Shown: positions 53,307-62,321, counted from the first letter of the stretch. The stretch: 64,000 bases of DNA from RAM1 sp050247515 (GCA_050247515.1 JBFWUB010000009.1:1-64000); one strand, 5' to 3'. Notes: generated by a model from the letters alone, not told the origin. Numbers and translations: made by a program.

Positions 53307-55202
53307 TCAGTGCGCCGCGGTGGTTTGCAGCGCCAGCCTGCGCGCCACGGCCGATGCCTTGCCGCCCTTGGCCGCGAAGCCGGCCGTGGCCCCGGTGGCT
53401 GCGGCGGCGGCCTTGGGCGCGGGTGTGGATGTGGGGGCCGTGGGGGCCTTGGCCGGTGCGCCGGGCAGCGGGTTTTTCAGCCAGCCCAGGATGGCCTGGC
53501 GTTTGGCGGGCGACAGGTCACGCGTGACTGGCATGGCGTTGGGGTTGGTCGGGTCCAGGCCAAAGGCCAGCAGCAGCAGCGAGGCATTCGCCACCACCGA
53601 GCTGTAGTCGCCCAGGTTCAGAAAGCGGTTCATCACCGGGTACAGGTTGGCGTACTGCTGGAAGATCGGCTGCAGGTCGTTCCAGGTGACCGGGTTGGAC
53701 GGCTTGAAGCCGCTCCACAGCAGCACGCTCACAAAGTTCCACTGGTTGACCGGCTGGCCGCCGCTGTACTGGGTATCGGTGAATCCGGGGCGCACGCCGT
53801 ACACCTGGCCGTCCAGACCGTAGTCCTGTCCGTTGTTGAAGTAGCGCGGCGTGCCCGGGTCGCCGCCGGTCAGCGTGAGCGTGGCGCAGCCGGCGCTGTT
53901 GGTGGTGGCGCTGGCATTGAAGGTCAGCGCATCGGCGGGCACGGCCACGGGCGGGCTGGTGCAGATGTACGGGAAGCCGCTGCCGGGCTGCAGCTGCGAT
54001 GGGTCGGCCACAAAGCCCACGCCGGCGCCTTGCAGCGGCTGGCCCCACTGGGTGGCATACACCGTGACGCTGGCCACGTCGCCCGGGCTCATGCGGTACA
54101 CGAAGGTGTCGGCGCGCACAAAGGCGCCGCTGGTCCATTCGCTGATGGTGTTGCTGCCGCTGCCCGAGAGCACCAGCGGCGCCGCGGCAATGGCCGAAAG
54201 CTGCGCGGCCGTCAGGGGCAGCGACACGATGCCGGCCGTGCGGTCCGTCCAGGTCGGGTCGCTGGCGTAGCCGCCGCTGCCTTGCGAGGGAATGGTGCCC
54301 AGTGGGGTCACGGTGCCGGCAACACTCAGGCTCAGGTCGCCCAGGTCGTTGGGCGGGCCGCCCGGCGTCAGCGTGCTCAGCGCGTTGCCCAGGTCCAGCA
54401 GGATGCAGCTGGCCTCAGTGTCCACCACCGCCGGGAAGAAGTTGATGCCGCCCGCGGGCACGAAGAACACGTTCTGCGGCGCCGGCACGGGCGTGGCCGC
54501 CATGAACTGGCGCCCCAGCACCATGTGCAGCGGCTCGGCCGCCGTGGCCGGGCCGATGGTGCCGTTGATGCGCCCGCACATGAAGTCGGGCGAGGTGTAG
54601 TCCATGTTGAAGCCGTCCACATTGAATTTGATGGACAGCAGGCCGTCACTTGCGGCGGCCTGCAGCGCCTGCAGGAAGGGCGAGGCCGATATGTCGCCCC
54701 ACTGCAGGTTGGTCAGCACCGACTGGTACATGGCGCCCGCGACCTGGTCGCCGTCGGTGCCCGAGCCCGTGGCGCGGTTCCAGATGTCGGAAAACGCGGC
54801 GGGCGAAAAGTCGCTGGTCAGCAAGGTGTTGCCGCTGGCGTCGGCGATGCGCACCTGCAGGCCCCAGATTTCCGAGACCAGTTGCTGTTCACTGTCCAGG
54901 TCCACCAGCTTGGCTGGTGCCATGGTGTCGGAGTCGGCCACGATGCATTGCAGCACCGGGTCACTGGTGACCGCGCCCGCGGGCAGCCATGCCGCGGTGA
55001 CCGCGCAGCCCAGCAAGCGCCAGGCCGCGTCGCCCTGCGGGTTGAACCAGCCGTTGGGCGGGATCATGTCGGGCCCCTGCATTTCCTGGTAGCCGGGGAT
55101 GAAGACCGCGTTGTCAAAATGACCAGGGTCGTTGTTGACCGTGGAGACGTTGGCCTGGAACTGGCCGGCGAAATGAAGGCGCAGGGTGTTGAGATAGCTC
55201 AT
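53307..55202 (-). CDS. VioB N-terminal-like protein, copy B
   Basis: A 631-residue protein starting MSYLNTLRLHFAGQFQANVS, the same pattern as the start of VioB as I remember it (MS-LD-PR-HF-GW). It continues with HMVLGRQFMAATPVPAPQ, a long beta-rich middle, and near the end NLYPVMNRFLNLGDYSSVV and MPVTRDLSPAKRQAILGWL, which line up with VioB's MPSTRELSAPKARLFLKYL region. The last 55 residues are a low-complexity Ala/Pro/Lys tail. No cofactor motif is evident. It is followed by a separate ferritin-like gene, whereas VioB carries both in one chain. The start overlaps the glyoxalase-fold gene by ATGA. Confidence 0.75.
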   Translation of the reverse strand: MSYLNTLRLHFAGQFQANVSTVNNDPGHFDNAVFIPGYQEMQGPDMIPPNGWFNPQGDAAWRLLGCAVTAAWLPAGAVTSDPVLQCIVADSDTMAPAKLVDLDSEQQLVSEIWGLQVRIADASGNTLLTSDFSPAAFSDIWNRATGSGTDGDQVAGAMYQSVLTNLQWGDISASPFLQALQAAASDGLLSIKFNVDGFNMDYTSPDFMCGRINGTIGPATAAEPLHMVLGRQFMAATPVPAPQNVFFVPAGGINFFPAVVDTEASCILLDLGNALSTLTPGGPPNDLGDLSLSVAGTVTPLGTIPSQGSGGYASDPTWTDRTAGIVSLPLTAAQLSAIAAAPLVLSGSGSNTISEWTSGAFVRADTFVYRMSPGDVASVTVYATQWGQPLQGAGVGFVADPSQLQPGSGFPYICTSPPVAVPADALTFNASATTNSAGCATLTLTGGDPGTPRYFNNGQDYGLDGQVYGVRPGFTDTQYSGGQPVNQWNFVSVLLWSGFKPSNPVTWNDLQPIFQQYANLYPVMNRFLNLGDYSSVVANASLLLLAFGLDPTNPNAMPVTRDLSPAKRQAILGWLKNPLPGAPAKAPTAPTSTPAPKAAAAATGATAGFAAKGGKASAVARRLALQTTAAH

Positions 55203-55576
55203 GGGAGGGTCTCTGTAAATGGTTTGATCAGCCCGACCGCATTGCCTTCGGGGTCGCGGATCATGGCGAAGTGGTAGCCGTCCACCCTGGCGGGTTCCAT
55301 GTGGCGGCTGCCCCCGGCGGCGACCGCGCGGTCGATCGCCGCCTCCAGGTCGTCCACCAGCAGGTAAAAGCTGTGGCCCGGCTCAAAGCCCGGCACCGTG
55401 GCGTCGGCCTGGCCGATGCCGCCCAGCAGGGGCTGCGCCGCCAGCGGGAAGTCGATGTAGGCAAAGCCGCCCGTGCCCGTGCGGTACTGCCAGCCAAAGA
55501 CGCGGGTATAGAAGGCCTTCATCGCGTCTTGGTCGCGCGCGATGATTTCGAACATGACGCCGGGGTGCCGGTTCAT
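55199..55576 (-). CDS. Glyoxalase/dioxygenase-fold (VOC) protein
   Basis: A 125-residue vicinal-oxygen-chelate protein: MFEIIARDQDAMKAFYTRVF, GWQYRTGTGGFAYIDF, HSFYLLVDDLEAAIDRAVAA, GYHFAMIRDPEGNAVGLIKP. This is the pattern of small VOC proteins that bind a metal or bleomycin-like ligands. A His early in the chain (NRHPGVMFE) and one in YHFAMIRD could be ligands. It sits between the two VioB-like modules with four-base overlaps on both sides, so it is an integral part of the operon. The role is unknown. Confidence 0.8.
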   Translation of the reverse strand: MNRHPGVMFEIIARDQDAMKAFYTRVFGWQYRTGTGGFAYIDFPLAAQPLLGGIGQADATVPGFEPGHSFYLLVDDLEAAIDRAVAAGGSRHMEPARVDGYHFAMIRDPEGNAVGLIKPFTETLP

Positions 55577-56631
55577 GGCATGCCGCCCTGGACCTGCACG
55601 TACTGGAAGCTGGGGCCCACGGTCTGGCCGCTGCCGTCGCCCACGTCGGTCTGCATCAGCGCGGCGGCCAGCACGCGCAGGTCGTACATCACGCCGATGG
55701 CGGCGTCCAGTTTGGACGGCGCGCCATTGAAGGCCTGGTGCAGCGCGTTGAGCAGCGCGCCGTAGTTGTAGGCGAACTGTTCGATGCGGGTGCGCGCATG
55801 GGAGCCCTGCACGAAGTCTTCAATCTTGCAGTTGGGTCGCAGCGGCCACACGGCCGACGGGTCGAACAGGATGGGCGCGCCCGCATAGGCGTAGCCGTCG
55901 GGCGTGGTGATCAGCTCGCGCCCGGCGGCGATTTCGCCGAATTTGTAGAAGTGGGACGGGTCGCCCGGCGCCTCGTACGGCGTGACCGAGGTGCCTTCGC
56001 CTTCGAGCTTGATGATGTCAATGGCCCGGCAGGCGCTCTCGGGATCAGTGATGGGAAACAGCTTGTCCGGTGGGAACCATTCGCTGGCCACCACCTGCGG
56101 CGGTGCCGTGGTGTTGACGAAGATCGCCGGGCCCAGCGCCATGATCTGCGCCTTGATGGCGTCGTAGAACGCGCCGATGGTCGCGTACTCGGGCTCGGCC
56201 TCGCCGCCGGCCTTGAACGCCAGGGTCTTCACCGGCACTTCATCCTCGGGCTGCTCGATCGCCATGAAGGTGTTTTTGACCAGGCTCATCGAGAACGCCT
56301 CGATGCCCACCTGCAGCCCGTCGCCCACGTTCATGGGCAGCGGGCCGGGGTAGTCGGGGATGAAGCCGCGGTGGTTGATGGCCGGGTGCCCGCCGATGGC
56401 GATCAGGATGTTGGCCGAGATCGTCATGTGCAGCATTTCCTGCACCACGATGCCGCGGATCAGCTGCGCGATGCGCTGGTTGCTGCCCGGGCGCAGCGAG
56501 AACAGGGCCGTGAGGTAGGGCGGGATGGTGCTGTGTTCCAGCTCGATGGCGCGTTGCAGGTAATAGTGCAGCTCCTGCGCGCTGGTGGCGGCGCGGATGC
56601 CGCTCAGGATCTGGGGTTGCAGGCGGATCAT
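55573..56631 (-). CDS. Ferritin-like protein (VioB C-terminal type), copy A
   Basis: A 352-residue paralogue of copy B. Helix 1 is AIELEHSTIPPYLTALFSL (Glu30, Glu32, His33), helix 2 VVQEMLHMTISANILIAIGG (Glu65, His68), and the later GEGTSVTPYEAPGDPSHFYK supplies Glu and His. The distance between motifs equals that in copy B. The end VGPSFQYVQVQGG corresponds to TGPSFEYLAVNP in B. The start overlaps the stop of VioB-N-like copy A (ATGA), so the two proteins are made together and may form a complex. Confidence 0.8.
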   Translation of the reverse strand: MIRLQPQILSGIRAATSAQELHYYLQRAIELEHSTIPPYLTALFSLRPGSNQRIAQLIRGIVVQEMLHMTISANILIAIGGHPAINHRGFIPDYPGPLPMNVGDGLQVGIEAFSMSLVKNTFMAIEQPEDEVPVKTLAFKAGGEAEPEYATIGAFYDAIKAQIMALGPAIFVNTTAPPQVVASEWFPPDKLFPITDPESACRAIDIIKLEGEGTSVTPYEAPGDPSHFYKFGEIAAGRELITTPDGYAYAGAPILFDPSAVWPLRPNCKIEDFVQGSHARTRIEQFAYNYGALLNALHQAFNGAPSKLDAAIGVMYDLRVLAAALMQTDVGDGSGQTVGPSFQYVQVQGGMP

Positions 56632-58589
56632 GGCTGGCCTCCGGTGCCGTCGCGGGCAATGTCGCGCAGGCGCTGTTCGTACTGCAGGATCACGGCGGTT
56701 TTGCCCGCGCCTTGCAGCGGCGCCAGGGGGGTGCCGGCTTCGGCCGTGCCGGCCACGGGCAGCGCGACGGGTGGCGGGGAGGCCGGCGGCGGCGCCACCG
56801 GCGGCTTGCCCAGCAGCGGCAGGCCGTCGGGCCCCGGGTTGTCCAGCCATTTGAGGATGGTGGCGCGGTCGCCCGCGCCCAGGTCGCGCGTCACAGGCAT
56901 GTGGTTGGGGTCGTGCTGCGGCAGCGAAAAAGCCAGGCGCAGCACCTTCAACCGCGTGACCACCGACGCGTAGTCGTTCAGGTCCACCACGTAGCGGCTC
57001 ATGATCGGGTACAGGTTGCCGTACTGGGTGAACAGGGGCTGGATGTCCTGGTACCAGGTGGGCTGATCGGGCACTTCCCTGGCGCTGTAGGCCAGGATGC
57101 TCACGTAGTTCAGCGGATTGGGGATGTAGCCCGGCGGTTGCGTGGCCAGCTGGTAGGCCAGGCCGTAGAGCTGGCCGCTGATGTAGCCGCGCGGCGTGCC
57201 CGGGCCCTGGGGCGATGCCGTCAGCGCCAGCGTGGCCTGGCCGGTGCTGCTGGTGGTTACGCTGGCCGGGTAGCTGATGGCGTCGGCCGGCGTGGCGATG
57301 TCGGGGATGGCCGCGCGCGGGCGGGTGGGCGGCTGCACCGTGGCGCCGCCGCCGGAGCCGCCCATCATGCCCTCGGTGGGGCTGACGTTGATGGCCGCAT
57401 CCGCCAGGGGCTGGCCGAACTGCGACGCATAGAAGTCAATGGTCTGGGTTTCGCCGGGGTCGATGCGGTAGACAAAGCTGTCGGCCCGCACGTACAGCCC
57501 TTCAATCGACTCCTGCAGCACAACGTTGTAGCTGGTGCTGGCGGCCACAGGGGTCAGCAGCACCAGCGGGTTGCCGGCCAGCAGGGCCTGCGCTGCGGGG
57601 TTGTTCGTCAGGTTGAAGGTCTGCACACCGGCGGTGCGCGGGTACCAGTGGGCGTCCAGGTAAGGCACTTCGCCGATCAGCGTGAACTGCGAGCTTTGCA
57701 CCGTGGCCAGCCGCGCGCCGGGGTTGGTGTTGAGCACGGCCACCAGCACCTGGCCGATGTTCATCAGGCCGCTGTTGGCGTCCTCTATGGGGAAGGAGTT
57801 GCCGAAGTCCAGCGTCAGGGTGCGGCCGTCTGGTGCCAGCTTGCCCTGCAGGTTGTAGACGCCGCCCGCGGGCTGCGTGAACGAGGTGGGCGTGTAGGCA
57901 ATCATCTGGCGGCCCAGCACAAAATGCCTGGGCTCGCCGCGCAGGTACGGGCCGATGGTGCCCACGATATGGCCCAGCGTGTAGCGCGGGATGGTTGAGT
58001 CGCGGCCATAGCCGTACACGTTGAATTCGATGGACAGCATGTTGTCCTGCGTGGCCGCCTGCAGGGCCTGCAGCAAGGCGGAGCCGCTGGCGGTGGGCCA
58101 GACCACGTCGTGCAGCACCGACTGGTAGTTGGCGGCCAGCTGCTGGTCCATGCGCACGCCCTTTTGCTGGCGCAGCCACAGGTTGCTGAACGCGGCGGGT
58201 TTGTATTCGCCTTGCAGCAGGGCGTTTTTGGCGGCGTCCAGCAGGCGCACCTGCATGCCCCAGATCTGCGAGACCATCTGCTGCTGCGGGTCCAGGTCCA
58301 CCAGCTTGCCCGGCGCGCGCTGGTCGGCGTTTTGCAGCGTCATGCCGATCACCGGGTCGTGCAGTTCGGCGCTGATGGGCTGCCCGTTCAGGTAGCCGCC
58401 GGACACCACGCAGTCCATCAGCCGGAAGATGCCCGTGCCGTCGGGGTTCCAGCTGCCGTTGGCGTTGAGCTGCTGGTATTCGGGCACGAACGAGTCGTTC
58501 TGGAAGAAGCGCACGTCGTTGTTGATGGTGGACACATCGGCCTGGAACCAGCCGTGAAAGTGCAGGCGGGGCGCGTCTAGATAGCTCAT
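56628..58589 (-). CDS. VioB N-terminal-like protein, copy A
   Basis: A 653-residue protein starting MSYLDAPRLHFHGWFQADVS, almost the VioB start consensus, followed by TINNDVRFF. It shares with copy B the DLDPQQQMVSQIWGMQVRLL segment (B: DLDSEQQLVSEIWGLQVRI), FVLGRQMIAYTPTSFTQPAG, and near the end MPVTRDLGAGDRATILKWLD. The tail is Pro-rich. The two copies are clearly related but diverged throughout, so the duplication is old. The ATG overlaps the upstream gene by four bases. A structural or enzymatic partner of the ferritin-like protein is likely. Confidence 0.75.
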   Translation of the reverse strand: MSYLDAPRLHFHGWFQADVSTINNDVRFFQNDSFVPEYQQLNANGSWNPDGTGIFRLMDCVVSGGYLNGQPISAELHDPVIGMTLQNADQRAPGKLVDLDPQQQMVSQIWGMQVRLLDAAKNALLQGEYKPAAFSNLWLRQQKGVRMDQQLAANYQSVLHDVVWPTASGSALLQALQAATQDNMLSIEFNVYGYGRDSTIPRYTLGHIVGTIGPYLRGEPRHFVLGRQMIAYTPTSFTQPAGGVYNLQGKLAPDGRTLTLDFGNSFPIEDANSGLMNIGQVLVAVLNTNPGARLATVQSSQFTLIGEVPYLDAHWYPRTAGVQTFNLTNNPAAQALLAGNPLVLLTPVAASTSYNVVLQESIEGLYVRADSFVYRIDPGETQTIDFYASQFGQPLADAAINVSPTEGMMGGSGGGATVQPPTRPRAAIPDIATPADAISYPASVTTSSTGQATLALTASPQGPGTPRGYISGQLYGLAYQLATQPPGYIPNPLNYVSILAYSAREVPDQPTWYQDIQPLFTQYGNLYPIMSRYVVDLNDYASVVTRLKVLRLAFSLPQHDPNHMPVTRDLGAGDRATILKWLDNPGPDGLPLLGKPPVAPPPASPPPVALPVAGTAEAGTPLAPLQGAGKTAVILQYEQRLRDIARDGTGGQP

Positions 58590-60289
58590 GGGCGGTTTCC
58601 TCCAGCAGATTGGCGGGCGGGGCTGTTCATGTCGGCCCAGGTGGCGGGCGCGGGTGTGGACATGGATGCGGGTGTGGGTGCCTGGGTCGCCACGCCGCCG
58701 CCGGTGGGGCAGTCGGTGGCGAACAGGCAGCACCAGCCGGGGTTGGGCTTGCACATGCGCGCGACCTGGTCCCAGGTCTTGCCCGGGTCGGGCCGTTCGG
58801 CGCGGAAGTGGGTGTAGTTCTGGCTCACGATGGGCGCGTCGGGCGGGCTGGCCGGGTAGCCCGAGAAGAAGAACGACTGCGGATGGCGGTATTTGGGCGC
58901 CTTGGGGTTGGCGGGGTCGTCCGGCGTGGCGGTCTTGTGGAAGGCGTAGCCGAACAGGATCTTTTGCTTGCCCACCTCGCGCGAATACGCCTGGATGCTG
59001 CCGCCCAGGTGGGTGCTTTGCTTCGCGTTGTAGGGCAGGTGCTTGATGAAGTCGCGCCGCGGCGGGTGGTTGTGCAGCGAGAACTGGCAGCACTGCGGCG
59101 TGCCCTGCGGGCGGTCCTCGTAGCGCAGGAAGTAGGCCTTGTTGCCCAGCGAGATGAACGAGCAGGTGTAGTTGTTGGCCGACGGGAAGATCGGCAGGCA
59201 GAACTTGTCGTAGTGCTCCATCATCGCGCCGTAGCCGTCCTTGTCCGGTGGCACGTAGGTGGAGTCGTAGTAGCTCGCGCCGTAGGACACCTGGTAGTCG
59301 GCCGGCGTCAGCCCTTCAGGTGGGGACGAATAGGGCGGCGGGTATTTGTCGTAGTTGTTGAACACCCGGTACATGGTCCATTCGCTGGTCCACCACTTCG
59401 GAAACAGCGGTTGGGTGGGCTCGCCCGGTTTGCGCGGGTAGATGCAGCGGCTGGGCGGCTTGCAGCCCTTGTCGTTGTGCACGCCGCCGGTGTAATAGGT
59501 GTGCAGCGCCGACGCGCCCTCGTCGGCGGCCAGGCTGCCTGTGTTCTGGGCCATGGCGGGCAGCGGGTGCACGGCCAGCGCCCCGCCGGCGACCAGCAGG
59601 CTCAGCGCCAGGGTGCTGATGCGGCGCACCACCAGGCGGTGCACGCCCCAGGTCAAGGCGGGCAGCGCCAGGGTGGCCGCCAGCGTGAGGCCCAGGCCGG
59701 GCGCGTTGCGGCCCAGCCAGGCGCTGGCCGCGTACAGGGCGGCGACGCCGCACGACGACAGCGCAGCCATCAGCAGCGCGCGCGCCGGCGGCACGCGCCA
59801 CACGCCGGCCAGCAGCGCGCTCATTTCAGCCAGCAGCGGCAACGGCCGCGCGGCCACGATCCACCACGTGGCGCGCCGGCCCGCACTGGTGCGCACCCGG
59901 TCCCACAGCGGCGCGCCGACCCACTGGCGCAGCCGGTATTCGGGCAGCAGCCGGCCCAGCGCATAGCCCAGCGCGAACGACAGGGTCAGCCCCAGCGCCA
60001 TGCTGGCGCCGCCCCACAGCGGGCCCAGCGTCCAGCACAGGGCCATGCCCACCACGCTGCTGGGGATGGGCAGCACCACGTCGGCCACCAGCAGCGCAAT
60101 GCCCAGCAGCGCCAGCCAGGCCAGCGAATCCGGGGCTTGCAGCCAGGCGGGCGCGGCCTGCGCGAGTGTGTCGCCCCACAGCGCGAACGGAACCAGGATG
60201 AACAGCATCAGCGCCAGCAAGGCGCCGCCCATGCGCAGCCAGGCAGTGGCGCGAGCGGGCAGGGACGGGAAGCCGGGGGAAGGTGTCAT
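58586..60289 (-). CDS. DedA/TVP38-like membrane protein fused to a Cys-rich exported domain
   Basis: A 567-residue two-part protein. Residues 1-250 contain several membrane helices with the VTT-type core (VLPIPSSVVGMALCWTLGPL, then LGYALGRLLPEYRLRQWVGA, AARPLPLLAEMSALLAGVW). After a last hydrophobic stretch ending LAVHPLPAMAQ, which looks like a signal-peptide cleavage site, about 300 residues follow with many Cys (GCKPPSRC, KFCLPIF, YTCSF, QCCQF, CKPNPGWCCLFATDC) and conserved-looking HNHPPRRDFIKHLPYN and GGSIQAYS segments. This part should lie in the periplasm with disulfides. I do not recognise it. The start overlaps the TonB-receptor stop by four bases. Confidence 0.75.
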   Translation of the reverse strand: MTPSPGFPSLPARATAWLRMGGALLALMLFILVPFALWGDTLAQAAPAWLQAPDSLAWLALLGIALLVADVVLPIPSSVVGMALCWTLGPLWGGASMALGLTLSFALGYALGRLLPEYRLRQWVGAPLWDRVRTSAGRRATWWIVAARPLPLLAEMSALLAGVWRVPPARALLMAALSSCGVAALYAASAWLGRNAPGLGLTLAATLALPALTWGVHRLVVRRISTLALSLLVAGGALAVHPLPAMAQNTGSLAADEGASALHTYYTGGVHNDKGCKPPSRCIYPRKPGEPTQPLFPKWWTSEWTMYRVFNNYDKYPPPYSSPPEGLTPADYQVSYGASYYDSTYVPPDKDGYGAMMEHYDKFCLPIFPSANNYTCSFISLGNKAYFLRYEDRPQGTPQCCQFSLHNHPPRRDFIKHLPYNAKQSTHLGGSIQAYSREVGKQKILFGYAFHKTATPDDPANPKAPKYRHPQSFFFSGYPASPPDAPIVSQNYTHFRAERPDPGKTWDQVARMCKPNPGWCCLFATDCPTGGGVATQAPTPASMSTPAPATWADMNSPARQSAGGNRP

Positions 60290-62229
60290 GGCAGGCTCCA
60301 GTTCAAGGCAAAGCGCAGGCGGCGCGCGGGGGTGGGCGTGCCGATGGTTTCGGCGCGGCGGCTGTTGGCCAGGTTGTCAATGGCCAGCGTGGCCATGGGT
60401 GCGTGGATGCCTTCGCCCAGCGGCAGGCGCGCCGACAGGTCCAGGGTCCGGGTGGCCGCCAGCCGCCGGTCGCCCGTGGGGATGGAAGAGTCCAGGCGCG
60501 AGCCCACGTGGTGGGCCAGCAGCGTCAGCTCGCGCCGGTGGCCCCAGGGCACGGTGAGCCCGGCGCTCCACTGGCTGCGCGGACGGTAGCGCAGGGGCGC
60601 GCCGGTGGCCGGGTCGCGCACGCGCATCAGGCTCCCGTCCAGTTGCAGCCGCCAGCCGCTGGCCAGGGTGTGGCCGGTGCGCCATTCGAGCCCGTCGGCA
60701 TGGATGCGGGCCCGGTTGACCAACTGGGGTGGTGGTCCGGGCTCGAAGTCGATCAGGTCCTTGTAGCGCGCGCTGAACAGCGTGATGCGGCTGGGCCAGG
60801 CCGAGGTTTCGGGGCTGGCGTAGTAGACCTCGCGCTGGGTGGCCCGCTCGGTGCGCAGGCTGGGGTTGCCCACCAGCGGGTGGCCCAGCGCGTAAAAGCT
60901 GGGCAGCTTGTCGGCGCGCGACAACGACAGCCCCCAGTGCCCCAGGCCCGGGCTGAGCGTGTGCCGGACCGACAGCATCGGGTGGGTGGCGGCGCTGCCC
61001 TGGCTGGGATTTTCGTGGCGCAGCCCGCCCTGGAACGTCCAGTCACCCCACTGGTAGCGGGCTTCAGCCATGGCGCTGGTGACGTGGCGGCGCTGGCTGA
61101 AATTGGCCGGCAGCGAGAAGAAGCCGAAGTTGATGCGGCTTTGCAGGTCGCCCGTTTCGCGCTGGTGGTGCAGCCCCAGCGTGAGCAGCAGGTCATTGGG
61201 GGTGGGGGGCAGCCACAGCGCCTGGAACTCGTGGCGGCGGTAGTCGGTGTGGGTGGTCATGGCGGGCAGGCCGGCCGGGTCGCGCTGGCCGGGCGCGACG
61301 CCGGGTGTGCTTTCGTCGCCGTCGCGCCACAGGGTTGTCGCCTGCAGCTCCACGCGCCCCAAGGTGGTGGTGTTCAGGGCCGCGCGCGCGGCAAGCTGGT
61401 GGCTGGTGGCGCTGCGCGACTCCAGCGCCCGGCGCACGGCCAGCTGCTGGCCGCCGCTGTCGTCGGGGAAGGCGCGGTTCAGGCTGTCGGACAGGCGGGC
61501 GGTCAGCGCGACCAGGCCGTTGCGTTCCAGGGCTGCTTCCCAGCCGGCATTGACGCTTTGCGTGCGGTTCAAGCCGTTGATCCCGTCGCCGTCCTCGCGG
61601 TGGCTGATGCTGCCGCGCAGGTTGCCGCCGGCAAACCCGGCCTGGGCTGAGCGCAGGCCACCCCCGCCTGCGGCCACGCCGGCATGGCCGGTGCCGGCGG
61701 CGCGCCGCGTGAAGATGTGGATCAATCCGGCCAGTGCTTCGGCATGGACCACGCTGACATTGCCGCGCACGATCTCGATGCGCTCCACGTCGCCGGTGGA
61801 CAGGGTGTTCAGGTCCACCGCGCTGCCGCGCGAAGACAGTGGGTCGTTTTGCCGCACATGGTCCAGCAGCACGACCACATGGCTGGGGTCGGCCCCGCGC
61901 AGGTACAGCGACCCATAGCCGCCGCCGCGCGGGTTGCGGTCCACCACCAGGCCGGCCTGGCGCGCCAGCACCTGCGCCACGCTGAGGTCCCCCAGGGCCT
62001 GCAGGTCGGCGCGGTTGAGCACGGTCACGTGCTGGCTGGCCGCGGCGGCCGTTTGCGGCAGCGCCGAGGCGCTGACCCGCATTTCCCCCAGTGTGCCAGT
62101 GCCCTGGGCCAAGCCATGGATGGGCGCCAGGCCCAGCGCCAGCAGCCAGGCGCCCCGAAACAGTTCACCCTGAAAGGGCCGGGCTGCCGGTGTTGGCCGG
62201 CGGTTCTTTTCCGCAAAGTGTTGCATCAA
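60286..62229 (-). CDS. TonB-dependent outer-membrane receptor
   Basis: A 647-residue receptor with a signal peptide (basic start, then GAWLLALGLAPIHGLAQ). The plug domain has VLARQAGLVVDRNPRGGGYG, LYLRGADPSHVVVLLDHVRQ and the IEIVRGN...GLIHIFTRR end typical of BtuB-like receptors. A beta-barrel with YALGHPLVGNPSLRTERATQ follows, as in many receptors. The substrate might be a cobalamin- or iron-chelate-like molecule; no riboswitch was found upstream. It is the first gene of the seven-gene operon, so uptake of some ligand is linked to the VioB-like proteins. The start is M1 (62229) or M2. Confidence 0.88.
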   Translation of the reverse strand: MMQHFAEKNRRPTPAARPFQGELFRGAWLLALGLAPIHGLAQGTGTLGEMRVSASALPQTAAAASQHVTVLNRADLQALGDLSVAQVLARQAGLVVDRNPRGGGYGSLYLRGADPSHVVVLLDHVRQNDPLSSRGSAVDLNTLSTGDVERIEIVRGNVSVVHAEALAGLIHIFTRRAAGTGHAGVAAGGGGLRSAQAGFAGGNLRGSISHREDGDGINGLNRTQSVNAGWEAALERNGLVALTARLSDSLNRAFPDDSGGQQLAVRRALESRSATSHQLAARAALNTTTLGRVELQATTLWRDGDESTPGVAPGQRDPAGLPAMTTHTDYRRHEFQALWLPPTPNDLLLTLGLHHQRETGDLQSRINFGFFSLPANFSQRRHVTSAMAEARYQWGDWTFQGGLRHENPSQGSAATHPMLSVRHTLSPGLGHWGLSLSRADKLPSFYALGHPLVGNPSLRTERATQREVYYASPETSAWPSRITLFSARYKDLIDFEPGPPPQLVNRARIHADGLEWRTGHTLASGWRLQLDGSLMRVRDPATGAPLRYRPRSQWSAGLTVPWGHRRELTLLAHHVGSRLDSSIPTGDRRLAATRTLDLSARLPLGEGIHAPMATLAIDNLANSRRAETIGTPTPARRLRFALNWSLP

Positions 62230-62274
62230 CAGCGGGGCTGTTGCCCCGTCCTCCCTGTTTGCCTGAGAACCCGC

Positions 62275-62321
62275 ATTGTGTGAACGAGTGCGACAAGTAA
62301 CAACCTGTCATGGTTGACAGG
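62275..62321 (-). promoter_or_regulatory. Probable promoter and operator of the VioB-like operon
   Basis: On the minus strand TTGTTA (62298-62303) and CACAAT (62275-62280) are 17 bases apart and could be a weak sigma-70 promoter. Directly upstream is a perfect 7-base inverted repeat CCTGTCA-TGGT-TGACAGG (62304-62321), placed where an activator would bind; it could also be a hairpin. The predicted leader to the ATG is about 40 bases. I found no Fur box or cobalamin box here. Confidence 0.4.

Noticed and set aside
53004..55277. 757-codon plus-strand open frame
   Set aside because: Antisense to VioB-N-like copy B with repetitive Val/Gly/Arg/His composition and no domain; a GC-rich shadow frame. 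The same holds for the plus-strand frame at 58610-60589.
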